Assembly (NCBI GenBank): GCA_902543485.1
Contig: CACBYP010000001.1
Coordinates: 62,001 to 126,000, forward strand
Length of the DNA stretch: 64,000 bases
Reading direction: 5' to 3'
Source of the DNA: an uncultured Pelagibacteraceae bacterium
GTDB lineage: Bacteria; Pseudomonadota; Alphaproteobacteria; Pelagibacterales; Pelagibacteraceae
Below are positions 6,549 through 15,584 of this stretch, piece by piece (position 1 is the stretch's first letter; each line of letters begins with the position of its first letter). The notes beneath the pieces are model-generated. The model was not told the origin of the DNA. It worked only from the letters and a program-made list of their open reading frames with translations, and did no database searches. The position numbers were made by a program, and so were the translations under genes.

Positions 6549-9218
6549 ATGAAACCAGGAGACAAAAACTCGTTCAATTCGTTAACTAAAATTTCAGTTA
6601 ACGGCAAAAGTTATAATTTTTACTCACTGAAAGAGGCTGAGAAAAATGGTTTAGCAGGTATATCAAAGCTTCCAAAATCATTGAAGGTCTTACTTGAGAA
6701 TTTGTTAAGATTTGAGGACGATATAACGGTTAATAAAAATCAAATTGAAGCTATTAAAGATTGGTTAAAATCTAAAAGTTCTAACACAGAAATTGCATAT
6801 AGGCCTGCTAGGGTGTTGCTTCAAGACTACACTGGAATTCCTGCAGTTGCAGATTTAGCAGCAATGAGAGAGGCTGTAAAAGAAAAAAATAAAGATCCAA
6901 GTACTATCAATCCATTATCATCAGTTGATTTGGTAATTGATCACTCTGTACAAGTAGATAAATTTGCAAATAAAAATTCTTTAAAAGAAAACGTTGATAT
7001 TGAATTTAATCGGAATGCAGAAAGATATTCTTTCCTTAAATGGGGTCAACAAGCATTCAATAATTTTAGAATAGTTCCTCCAGGAACTGGGATATGTCAT
7101 CAAGTCAATCTGGAATACCTTTCAAAAGTTGTTTGGAATGAAAAATATAAAGATGAAGAATACATATTTCCTGATACTTTAGTTGGAACAGATAGTCATA
7201 CAACTATGGTAAATGGCTTATCTGTTTTGGGTTGGGGAGTAGGCGGAATTGAAGCTGAGGCTGGAATGTTAGGTCAACCTATTTCGATGTTAATACCTGA
7301 AGTTATTGGATTTGAAATGAAGTCAAAAATGCCGGAGGGTACAACAGCAACTGATCTTGTTTTAACTGTAGTTAAAATGTTGAGAGACAAGGGAGTTGTT
7401 GGAAAGTTTGTTGAATTCTATGGTGAAGGACTAAAAAATCTGACTTTAGCAGATAGAGCTACTATAGCAAATATGGCACCTGAGTATGGTGCAACTTGTG
7501 GTTTTTTCCCAATAGATGATGAAACTTTAAAATATTTAAAATTCTCAGGAAGAGATGATCAAAATGTTGAAATTGTAAAACAGTATGCTCAAGAACAAGG
7601 ACTTTGGGCAAGTTTAGATGTTGAATTTACAGACACACTATCTTTAGACATGTCAACTATAGTACCAACTATTTCTGGACCAAAACGTCCACAGGATAAA
7701 GTTCTACTTACTAACGCATCATCAAATTTTAAAAAAGTATTTTCAGAAATTACAAAAAAAGAAGAGCCAAATATTTATGATGTTGAAAAAGAAGATTTTA
7801 AAATAACCGATGGCGATGTGTTAATTGCTGCAATCACTTCTTGTACTAATACTTCCAATCCAAGTGTACTAATTGGAGCAGGTTTACTTGCAAAAAATGC
7901 AATTGAAAAAGGTTTAATGACTAAGCCCTGGGTAAAAACATCTTTGGCACCTGGATCACAAGTAGTTACAGATTATCTAGAAAAAGCTGGGCTAAATATT
8001 TATTTAGATAAGTTAGGATTTAATTTAGTTGGTTATGGATGTACCACTTGTATTGGTAATTCAGGTCCATTAGCCGATAATATATCAGACTCCATAAAAA
8101 ATAATAATATTTATGCTGTCTCGGTTTTATCTGGAAACAGAAACTTTGAAGGAAGAATTTCACCTCTAATAAAAGCAAATTATTTAGCGTCTCCGCCATT
8201 AGTCGTTGCTTATGCAATAGCAGGAACTATGAGATTTGATTTGTACAAGGATCCATTAGGTAAAGATAAAGATGGTAAAGATGTTTTTTTAAAAGATATA
8301 TGGCCATCTAACAAAGAAATAGAAGAAACATTGAGAAATTCATTAAATGCAGAAATGTTTATAAAAAGATACTCAAATGTTTCTCAAGGACCAGAACAAT
8401 GGCAAAAAATTAAAACAGAGGAAACCAATATTTATAATTGGGAAGATAATTCAACGTACGTAAAAAAACCTCCGTTTTTTGACAACCTTCCTGATAAACC
8501 AGAAGGATTTAAAGAAATTAAGGATGCAAGACCACTATTAATATTGGGTGATAGCATTACCACTGATCATATTTCACCTGCTGGATCAATTCAAAAAGAT
8601 AGTCCAACTGGAGAATATTTTATGAAACATCAAATACTTCCAAAAGACTATAATTCCTATGGAGCAAGAAGAGGCAATCATGAGGTTATGATGAGAGGAA
8701 CTTTTGCCAATATAAGAATTAGAAATGAAATGGCACCTGGTACTGAGGGTGGTTTTACTAAGTTGTACCCTGAGGAAAAAGTAATGCCAGTATATGATGC
8801 GGTTGTTGAATATAAAAAAAGAGGTACCGATTTAGTTGTAATTGGTGGTAAAGAGTATGGAACTGGTTCTTCTAGAGATTGGGCGGCCAAAGGAACCAAA
8901 CTTTTAGGTGTAAAGGCTGTTTTTGCAGAAAGTTTTGAGAGAATTCATAGATCAAATCTTATAGGAATGGGTATACTACCATTACAGTTTAAAGATGGAA
9001 TAAATAGAACTAATCTAAAATTAGATGGCTCAGAACTATTTTCTATTATTGACTTAGAAAAAGGCATAGATCCTAGAGATGAAGTTGATGTTGAAATCAA
9101 ATATGTCTCTGGAGACATCAAGAGAATTAAAATGTTAAGTAGAATAGATACTAAGAACGAATTAGAGTATTACAAAAATGGTGGAATTTTACAATATGTA
9201 CTTAGGAACATGATTTAA
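6549..9218 (+). CDS. acnA: aconitate hydratase A
   Basis: I start the gene at ATG 6549 (889 residues); the open frame from 6486 would overlap the exporter and adds 21 residues not seen in AcnA. The [4Fe-4S] cysteines lie in SCTNTSNPS and GYGCTTCIGNSG. Substrate-binding motifs DSHTTMVNG, GGIEAEAGMLGQP and the C-terminal swivelling domain with GDSITTDHISPAG and YGTGSSRDWAAKG are complete. It interconverts citrate and isocitrate in the TCA cycle and is of the AcnA/IRP type. The stop overlaps the next ATG (TAATG). Confidence 0.97.
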   Translation: MKPGDKNSFNSLTKISVNGKSYNFYSLKEAEKNGLAGISKLPKSLKVLLENLLRFEDDITVNKNQIEAIKDWLKSKSSNTEIAYRPARVLLQDYTGIPAVADLAAMREAVKEKNKDPSTINPLSSVDLVIDHSVQVDKFANKNSLKENVDIEFNRNAERYSFLKWGQQAFNNFRIVPPGTGICHQVNLEYLSKVVWNEKYKDEEYIFPDTLVGTDSHTTMVNGLSVLGWGVGGIEAEAGMLGQPISMLIPEVIGFEMKSKMPEGTTATDLVLTVVKMLRDKGVVGKFVEFYGEGLKNLTLADRATIANMAPEYGATCGFFPIDDETLKYLKFSGRDDQNVEIVKQYAQEQGLWASLDVEFTDTLSLDMSTIVPTISGPKRPQDKVLLTNASSNFKKVFSEITKKEEPNIYDVEKEDFKITDGDVLIAAITSCTNTSNPSVLIGAGLLAKNAIEKGLMTKPWVKTSLAPGSQVVTDYLEKAGLNIYLDKLGFNLVGYGCTTCIGNSGPLADNISDSIKNNNIYAVSVLSGNRNFEGRISPLIKANYLASPPLVVAYAIAGTMRFDLYKDPLGKDKDGKDVFLKDIWPSNKEIEETLRNSLNAEMFIKRYSNVSQGPEQWQKIKTEETNIYNWEDNSTYVKKPPFFDNLPDKPEGFKEIKDARPLLILGDSITTDHISPAGSIQKDSPTGEYFMKHQILPKDYNSYGARRGNHEVMMRGTFANIRIRNEMAPGTEGGFTKLYPEEKVMPVYDAVVEYKKRGTDLVVIGGKEYGTGSSRDWAAKGTKLLGVKAVFAESFERIHRSNLIGMGILPLQFKDGINRTNLKLDGSELFSIIDLEKGIDPRDEVDVEIKYVSGDIKRIKMLSRIDTKNELEYYKNGGILQYVLRNMI

Positions 9219-9862
9219 TGGATGAAGATATTGAAATAATAAATACCCAAACACGTAATGAAAAAATTAAAAACTTTTTCATAAAAAATAAAAATACTTT
9301 AATTTCGATATTAGTAATAATTATTTTGGCTTTAATTGGTTACTTTTCTTTTGAAGAATATCAATCTAGCAAAAGAGAAAAATTAGCTGATAAATACGAC
9401 TTAGCTGTAATAAAATATGAAGCTGATAATAAATATAATGTGATCGCAGATCTTAAAGAGGTGATTAATGCTAAAGACAAAACATATTCTCCTCTAGCTT
9501 TTTATTTTTTGCTAGATAACGATTTGATAAATTCAAAAGATGAAATTAACAATTATTTTGATATTTTAATTAATGATATTGGCTTGGATAAAAAGTTTAA
9601 AGAGCTAACAATCTTTAAAAAAGGCCTATATAATTCAGATTTTTCAGATGAAAATGAATTGTTAGCTATTTTTAATCCTTTAATTAAAGCGGATAGTATA
9701 TGGAAACCACATAGTCTTTATATTATGGCAGAATATTATTTATCAAAAAATCAAATGCAAAAATCAAAAGAATTTTTTGAGCAAATAGTTAGTCTTGAAA
9801 ATAATAACTCTAAAATAAAAACCAAAGCTCAAAAAAGGCTAAGATCAAGTTTCAGTGAGTAG
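9218..9862 (+). CDS. YfgM-like membrane-anchored TPR protein
   Basis: A 214-residue protein with a charged N-terminus, one membrane span at about residues 28-45 (TLISILVIIILALIGYFSF) and a helical TPR-like periplasmic region. The ending ENNNSKIKTKAQKRLRSSF resembles the last TPR of the YfgM family. YfgM binds the Sec translocon and periplasmic chaperones. The gene directly precedes bamB, as yfgM does in many proteobacteria, which supports the call because the sequence itself is divergent. It overlaps acnA by one base and bamB by eight. Confidence 0.7.
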   Translation: MDEDIEIINTQTRNEKIKNFFIKNKNTLISILVIIILALIGYFSFEEYQSSKREKLADKYDLAVIKYEADNKYNVIADLKEVINAKDKTYSPLAFYFLLDNDLINSKDEINNYFDILINDIGLDKKFKELTIFKKGLYNSDFSDENELLAIFNPLIKADSIWKPHSLYIMAEYYLSKNQMQKSKEFFEQIVSLENNNSKIKTKAQKRLRSSFSE

Positions 9863-11123
9863 GATAGTATTATATTTCGTCTTTTTACTTTTATTATCAA
9901 GTTGTGGTCAAAGTGATAAATCTGTAGAAAATACTAATTCTAAAATTTTATTTGAAGAAATTAAACCAATTCAACAACAATTAAATCCCAATACACAAAT
10001 AAATCTATCTAAATTTGTTAAAGATAATAGTTTTATAAATAATAATACAAATAATAATGGAAATATAAACTTTGAGCCAACATTTGAAAAAAAGAAAACG
10101 TTTAAATTCTCAAAGATTAAACAGTTTAATTCAATTGATACAGATATTTTATTTATCGAAAATAATGATCTTATTTATTTTGATAACAAAGGCACAATAT
10201 TCAGAATTAACGAAAATTTTGAAACTTTGTGGAAAGCAAATCATTACTCAAAGAAAGAGAGAAAACTTAATCCAATATTATATTTTAATTATATAGATAA
10301 TAAAATTCTTGCCGTAGATACTCTTTCAAATATTTTTTCATTTAATTTAAATAATGGGGAACTAAACTGGAAGAAAGATAGTCTATCTCCATTTAATTCA
10401 AATATTGCTATAAAAAATGATAAATTTGTTACTATTGATTTTGATAATGTAATTAGATGTTTCTCAATAGTAGATGGAAATGAATTATGGAATTTCAAAA
10501 CAGAAAATACATTCATTAAATCTCAAAAAAAATTATCTGTAATTATTAAAGACGACATTGTTTATTCACTTAATAATTTGGGTGATCTTACTGCATTAAA
10601 TATTAATGATGGGAGTTTAGTTTGGCAAACACCTACTCAGAGCAGCGAAATATTCTTAAATGCATTTAGTCTAAAAAATTCGGAAATGATTTTAAATAAT
10701 GAAACAATATATTTTTCAAATAACAAAAATGAGCTATTCTCAATTGACACAAGAACTGGCATAGTAAAATGGAAACAAACTGTAAATTCCAGTTTAAAGC
10801 CTACGATTTCTGAAAATTATATTTTTAATATTTCTGAGGAAGGATATTTATTCGTCATTGATACTGAGAGTGGAAATATAATTAGGATAACTGATGTTTT
10901 CTCAAATTTTAAAAAAAGAGAAAAAGTTAAACCAGTAGGTTTTGTTCTTGCTAAGAATAAAATTTATTTGTCTACTGATAATGGAAGAATTTTGATTATC
11001 AATTTAACTAATTCTGAAACAGAAAATGTAATTAAATTTAATAATGAAAAAATATCGAGACCATTTATTAATAATGCTAATATTTTTTTAATTAAAAATA
11101 ATGGAATTATAAGATCAAATTAA
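9855..11123 (+). CDS. bamB: outer-membrane assembly lipoprotein BamB
   Basis: A 422-residue PQQ-type beta-propeller lipoprotein. The GTG start at 9855, overlapping the previous gene, gives a lipoprotein signal with lipobox LLSSC (Cys17). Repeats of the form GELNWK, GNELWNF, GSLVWQT and GIVKWKQ mark the propeller blades that hold BamB together. BamB supports the BamA outer-membrane protein insertion machine. Asn-rich linker at about residues 60-75 is probably disordered. The yfgM-bamB order is conserved in proteobacteria, although the usual der neighbour is absent. Confidence 0.85.
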   Translation: MSRIVLYFVFLLLLSSCGQSDKSVENTNSKILFEEIKPIQQQLNPNTQINLSKFVKDNSFINNNTNNNGNINFEPTFEKKKTFKFSKIKQFNSIDTDILFIENNDLIYFDNKGTIFRINENFETLWKANHYSKKERKLNPILYFNYIDNKILAVDTLSNIFSFNLNNGELNWKKDSLSPFNSNIAIKNDKFVTIDFDNVIRCFSIVDGNELWNFKTENTFIKSQKKLSVIIKDDIVYSLNNLGDLTALNINDGSLVWQTPTQSSEIFLNAFSLKNSEMILNNETIYFSNNKNELFSIDTRTGIVKWKQTVNSSLKPTISENYIFNISEEGYLFVIDTESGNIIRITDVFSNFKKREKVKPVGFVLAKNKIYLSTDNGRILIINLTNSETENVIKFNNEKISRPFINNANIFLIKNNGIIRSN

Positions 11124-11554
11124 TGTTATTAAAATTTTTAGAAAAAATTGGAAGAAAAAAAGTAGTTTTAGATAGGGGTCCATCTCATCCAAAATTTAAT
11201 GAAGCAAAACCATGGATGAATAGATATTATTTATTATTTAGGAATAGACCAAAATGGTTCCCATTTAATATTTTAATTCATGAAATGTTGGATGATGATC
11301 ATGGGGATGGAGTTCATAATCATCTATTCCCTTATATTACAATAATTTTGAGAGGCGGTTATTGGGAAACTACTAAAAAAGGAAAGTTCTGGAGAAAACC
11401 TGGATATATCGGATTTAGATCAGCCAATGCATATCATAGAGTAGACCTTGAACCAGGAACAAGGCCAATGACAATTTTTATCTCTGGACCTTTTGGATTA
11501 AGAAAAGGACCAAGATCAGAATACGGTATCGATTTTAATTCAAAAAAGAATTAA
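11123..11554 (+). CDS. cupin-like protein of unknown function
   Basis: A 143-residue soluble protein. His60, His65 and His67 (DDDHGDGVHNH) followed by FPYITIILRGGYWE, and later His105 in NAYHRVDL, form a cupin-like metal site: two beta motifs spaced as in small cupin dioxygenases. RPMTIFISGP resembles the final cupin strand. No substrate or reaction can be named. It shares its first base with the bamB stop and its last with the ATPase start, so it sits inside an operon of envelope and division genes. Confidence 0.6.
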   Translation: MLLKFLEKIGRKKVVLDRGPSHPKFNEAKPWMNRYYLLFRNRPKWFPFNILIHEMLDDDHGDGVHNHLFPYITIILRGGYWETTKKGKFWRKPGYIGFRSANAYHRVDLEPGTRPMTIFISGPFGLRKGPRSEYGIDFNSKKN

Positions 11555-12609
11555 TGCAAAAAAGTTTTGTTAAAGAGTTTAAACTTTACTGCAAAAAAAA
11601 AAATCTAGATGTTAATTCTCATCAGATAAAACTCATAAAAACGTTAGAAGAATATTATAAATTAAACTACAAATCATTTATCTCAAAAATTTTATCAAAA
11701 AAAAATTATAAAAAAGGCTTTTATCTTTATGGAGATGTTGGTGTCGGCAAAACCATGATATTAGATTTTTTTTTCAACTTAGTTGAAGGTAAAAAATTAA
11801 AACTTCATTTCAATGAGTTTATGCTTAGCTTTCACGACTTTGTTCACCAATCCAAAGATAAGAATGATGAAAATAAATTAAGTAAATTTGTTAAAAAATT
11901 AAAATCGAAAGCAAAATTAATATATTTTGACGAGTTTCAAGTTACAAATATTGTAGATGCAATGATACTTGGAAAATTATTTGATGAAATATTTAAAGAA
12001 GATTTAAAAATTATCGTAACATCTAATATAAAAATTGAAAATTTATATAAAGATGGGTTGCAAAGAGATCAATTCAAACCTTTTATAAAAATAATGCAAA
12101 AGCAATCATTTGAATATCAATTAAATATAGATGATGATTATAGAAAGTCCAAAGGCAATAAAACTCAAAGATATTACTCACCTTTAAATCAAGAAAACAA
12201 TTTTAAAATAAACAAATTATTTAGAGTGATGACTAAAGACAAAGTTTTAAAAGAAAAGATTTTAAACATCAAAGGAAGAAAATTTATTTTAAAAAATTTT
12301 TATGATGGAATTGTTCGATTAACTTTTAAAGAGGTATGTGATAAAAATTTAGGATCAGAAGATTATATTAAAATAGTAAAAAATTGTCTTTTTATAGTTA
12401 TGGAAAATGTACCAGCATTTAATGATTTAAATTCAAATCAACAACAAAGATTTATTACTTTTTTAGATATTGTGTATGATCAAAATATACCTATGGCTAT
12501 TAGTGCAGAACAGAATATTGATAAACTTACATCATCAAGATTATTGGAAAAACCATTTAAGCGTACCATTAGCCGATTATATGAACTAACATCTAATAAG
12601 CATTTATGA
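11554..12609 (+). CDS. zapE: ZapE/AFG1-like P-loop ATPase
   Basis: A 351-residue AFG1/LACE1-type ATPase. Walker A is GDVGVGKT at residues 60-67 and Walker B is LIYFDEFQV near residue 130, followed by the family segment IVDAMILGKLFDEIF and a sensor region VTSN. A C-terminal domain contains SAEQNIDKL and the FKRTISRLYE ending typical of the family. In E. coli ZapE destabilises FtsZ polymers at the division ring, and mitochondrial relatives act on respiratory-chain subunits. It overlaps the next gene by four bases (ATGA). Confidence 0.88.
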   Translation: MQKSFVKEFKLYCKKKNLDVNSHQIKLIKTLEEYYKLNYKSFISKILSKKNYKKGFYLYGDVGVGKTMILDFFFNLVEGKKLKLHFNEFMLSFHDFVHQSKDKNDENKLSKFVKKLKSKAKLIYFDEFQVTNIVDAMILGKLFDEIFKEDLKIIVTSNIKIENLYKDGLQRDQFKPFIKIMQKQSFEYQLNIDDDYRKSKGNKTQRYYSPLNQENNFKINKLFRVMTKDKVLKEKILNIKGRKFILKNFYDGIVRLTFKEVCDKNLGSEDYIKIVKNCLFIVMENVPAFNDLNSNQQQRFITFLDIVYDQNIPMAISAEQNIDKLTSSRLLEKPFKRTISRLYELTSNKHL

Positions 12610-13025
12610 GACAAGAATTTTTTAATCTTGAACTTAAAACAAATGGTCAAAAATTATATGAATTTACCGATCAAACGATAGACTGGATTAATAAAAATAA
12701 TTTTAATAATGGTATTTTAAATTTAAGCATACAGCACACTAGTGCATCTTTAATTGTTCAAGAAAATGCTGATCCTGATGTTCAATCAGATTTAATTAAT
12801 TATTTTGATAAAATTGCTCCAATGGATAATAAATTATATATTCATACAATAGAAGGTAAGGACGATATGCCAGCTCATATAAAGTCAGCTTTAACTAACA
12901 ATCAAATATCCCTTAGTATAAAAAACAAACAACTTTTGTTAGGAACTTGGCAAGGAATTTACCTTTTCGAACATAGGTTAGCTTCTACAAAAAGGCTAAT
13001 TATTCATCATTTTATTGGAGATTAA
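12606..13025 (+). CDS. yjbQ: YjbQ/UPF0047 family protein
   Basis: A 139-residue member of the YjbQ (UPF0047) family. The signatures are LSIQHTSASLIVQENADPDV, KDDMPAHIKSALTNNQISL and LGTWQGIYLFEHR. The family folds as a trimer with a conserved His/Asp metal-like site. E. coli YjbQ has weak thiamine-phosphate synthase activity, but its real role is unsettled. It is the last gene of the plus-strand run, and its stop is adjacent to the convergent photolyase stop, with no room for a stand-alone terminator. Confidence 0.9.
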   Translation: MRQEFFNLELKTNGQKLYEFTDQTIDWINKNNFNNGILNLSIQHTSASLIVQENADPDVQSDLINYFDKIAPMDNKLYIHTIEGKDDMPAHIKSALTNNQISLSIKNKQLLLGTWQGIYLFEHRLASTKRLIIHHFIGD

Positions 13026-14444
13026 TTAATTTTTTAAAGTTTGAAATGCTTTGAGAGCTGCGTTTCTAGCTTCTTCATGCACGACTAATGGGGAAGGGTA
13101 GTCCGAACCAATTTTAGTTTTTATAGCTTCCTGATATTTTGTTTCCATCTCCCATGGTTTGTGAATAAATTTACTTGGAACTCTCTCAAGTTCAGGTACC
13201 CATTTTTTTACATACAAACCTTGTTTATCAAATTTTTCACCCTGCAATATAGGATTAAAAATTCTAAAATAAGGGGCTGCATCTGCACCACAGCCAGCAA
13301 CCCATTGCCATTGTGCAACATTGTTTGCTTCATTAAAATCTAACAAACAATTTCTAAAATGTTTTTCACCCTCTTTCCAATTAATTCTTAAATGTTTTAC
13401 AAGAAAAGAACCAACTACCATTCTAATTCTATTATGCATCCAACCTGTTTCATAAAGTTGCCTCATCCCAGCATCAACAATTGGGTATCCAGTCATACCA
13501 TTTTTCCATGCTTTCAAATTTTTTGCATTTTTATCCCATGGAAATTTATCAAATTCTTTTCTTAAATTACCTTTTAGCATTTCAGGGAAATAATTGATTA
13601 AACTATGTGAAAATTCTCTCCAGCCTAATTCATTTAGATATTTTTTAACACTAATATTTTTTGATTTATATTTATAACATTTGTCCCAAATGTTACTTAC
13701 ATGTATTTGTCCGTTTCTAATGAATGGCGAAAGTTTTGACGAACCATTTATAGCTGGATAATCTCTATCAACTCCATATTTCAACATTCTATTTTCAACA
13801 AACTCATTTAAATATTTTTCGGATTGTTTTTCTGTTGGGTCCCAATATTTTTCAAATTTTTTATACCAATTTTTCTTTGGTAAAATTTGATCTGGAACAT
13901 TATTATTTTTGAATAATTTTGTTTTGCTCTTAACTTTTTTTACCTTTAATGATTTGTTTGGGATACTATCTAAGTAAATTTGCTCCCCAACTCTCCAAAA
14001 TGGACTATAAACTTTATAAGGACTTCCATCATCTTTAGTAACATTGTTATATTCATTAAGAACATTTCCTTTAAAGCATTTTGAGAGTATTTTGTTTTTT
14101 TCAAAAATTTTAATGAGATCATTATCTAACTTTAATTGAGATGGCTCATATATTTTATTCCAAAATATAGAAATTTCTTGTTTATCTTTGATTTTACTAA
14201 AAAAAGTTATCTCATCAGAAAATACTAATTCTAATTCAATATTATATTTAATTAATTCATCTTTATAATTTATTAATGATTTACTTACCCACCATTTTTG
14301 TGCTTCTCTAATATCATCAAAATTTTCCTTGTTATAAATATATAATGCTGTGACCGAATCATAATTATTTGTTGCATAAGATAACGCAGAATTATTTTTT
14401 ATTCTAAAATCGTCTCTTATCCAAACAATAGCTTTTTTTGACAT
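13026..14444 (-). CDS. phrB: deoxyribodipyrimidine photolyase
   Basis: A 472-residue cryptochrome/photolyase family enzyme. The N-terminal Rossmann antenna domain starts IVWIRDDFRIKNN. The FAD domain carries LGWREFSHSLINYFP, FDKFPWDKN, GMTGYPIVDAGMRQL, GWMHNRIRM and WQWVAGCGADAAPYFRIFNP, the CPD photolyase set including the Trp-rich electron path. The enzyme uses blue light to split cyclobutane pyrimidine dimers, which suits a sunlit surface organism. It lies 5 bases after the PLP enzyme gene and is likely the end of that transcript. Confidence 0.93.
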   Translation of the reverse strand: MSKKAIVWIRDDFRIKNNSALSYATNNYDSVTALYIYNKENFDDIREAQKWWVSKSLINYKDELIKYNIELELVFSDEITFFSKIKDKQEISIFWNKIYEPSQLKLDNDLIKIFEKNKILSKCFKGNVLNEYNNVTKDDGSPYKVYSPFWRVGEQIYLDSIPNKSLKVKKVKSKTKLFKNNNVPDQILPKKNWYKKFEKYWDPTEKQSEKYLNEFVENRMLKYGVDRDYPAINGSSKLSPFIRNGQIHVSNIWDKCYKYKSKNISVKKYLNELGWREFSHSLINYFPEMLKGNLRKEFDKFPWDKNAKNLKAWKNGMTGYPIVDAGMRQLYETGWMHNRIRMVVGSFLVKHLRINWKEGEKHFRNCLLDFNEANNVAQWQWVAGCGADAAPYFRIFNPILQGEKFDKQGLYVKKWVPELERVPSKFIHKPWEMETKYQEAIKTKIGSDYPSPLVVHEEARNAALKAFQTLKN

Positions 14445-14449
14445 ATAAT

Positions 14450-15583
14450 TTATTTTCTGCCTTTAGATAGCAATTGTTTGTAAAGTTTTACATCTGCATT
14501 ACCTTCGCATCCAATAACTAAAACATTAGACTTTTCGTTAAGATTTATTAATTTCTTTGTTTTAGGATTATTACAAAGACTAATAAGACTGATAATTCCT
14601 GGTGTAGCACATTCACCACCTATTATTGATCTTTTACTCAGTTTCTTGTCTTTTAGCATTGCAACAGTTTTAGGAACTTTTGAGTCATTTACAGTAACAC
14701 AACAATCACTAGCCTTTTTTAATACATGCCATGGTATGAGAGACATTTCATTGCATGACATACCACCCATTATACTTTCTTTTTTTATTTTAATTTTTTT
14801 TAATCTTTTGCATTTTATGCTTTGAAGTACACAATCAGCTCCATCAGGTTCAACTATTATTATTTTAGGAATTCTCTTGAAATATTTTGCAACTCCTGCA
14901 ACTACACCTGCTGCCATGCCACCAACGCCAGCTTGAAGGAATATATGTGTAATATAATGCGTAGTTTGTTTTGAAATTTCTTTAATCATAATTGAATAAC
15001 CAGCCATAGTTAACAAGGGAACATAACTATAATTCTTCGTAGATACATCTTGAACAATATTCCAATTATTCTTTTTTGATAGTTTTTTACACTCGTTTAA
15101 TGAGTTTTCGTAATTACCTTTAACTCTAATTACATCAGCTCCGAATTTTTCAATTTCTTTTACTCTTGCTTCACTTACATATTGACTAACAAAAATTTTA
15201 CATTGTAAACCCAATCTTTGAGCGCCCCAAGCAACTGATCTACCATGATTTCCAGCTGTTGCAGATGATATTATTATATTTTTTTTTCTTTTAGATATTT
15301 TTTCTACGGCATATGCTCCACCTAAAGCTTTAAATGATTTTAAGTGAAATCTTTTTGACTCATCTTTATAAAAAATATTATTAAGTTTTAAATTTTTGTT
15401 TAGTTTCTCTAATTTTAATAGTGGTGTTTTTTTATAGTTTTTCCAATTAGATATAGAATTAAACGCATCAGTGATTATTTTTGACGAAATAATATTTAAA
15501 ATATAGTTTCGATTAAAACTATAGTTTTTATTCGATAAAAATCTTGTATATTTCCATTTTCTATAACTATCAAAGCTTTTCAC
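14450..15583 (-). CDS. diaminopropionate ammonia-lyase-like PLP enzyme
   Basis: A 377-residue fold-type II PLP enzyme. KDESKRFHLKSFKALGGAYA holds the Schiff-base lysine, Lys85, and ILKLE-type N-terminal segment, WNIVQDVSTKNY and FLQAGVGGMAAGV match diaminopropionate ammonia-lyase (DpaL/YgeX) more closely than threonine dehydratase. One key residue differs: E. coli DpaL has TDGNHG, whose Asp120 is described as the base for the D-isomer, whereas here residues 109-114 are TAGNHG. The enzyme may therefore be L-specific or use another amino acid. It starts one base after gmaS, so methylamine assimilation and this lyase are co-expressed. Confidence 0.75.
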   Translation of the reverse strand: MKSFDSYRKWKYTRFLSNKNYSFNRNYILNIISSKIITDAFNSISNWKNYKKTPLLKLEKLNKNLKLNNIFYKDESKRFHLKSFKALGGAYAVEKISKRKKNIIISSATAGNHGRSVAWGAQRLGLQCKIFVSQYVSEARVKEIEKFGADVIRVKGNYENSLNECKKLSKKNNWNIVQDVSTKNYSYVPLLTMAGYSIMIKEISKQTTHYITHIFLQAGVGGMAAGVVAGVAKYFKRIPKIIIVEPDGADCVLQSIKCKRLKKIKIKKESIMGGMSCNEMSLIPWHVLKKASDCCVTVNDSKVPKTVAMLKDKKLSKRSIIGGECATPGIISLISLCNNPKTKKLINLNEKSNVLVIGCEGNADVKLYKQLLSKGRK

Positions 15584-15584
15584 T

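Noticed and set aside
10072-10296. Second plus-strand ORF inside bamB
   Set aside because: It lies in another frame of a clear BamB lipoprotein and has no motif or ribosome site.
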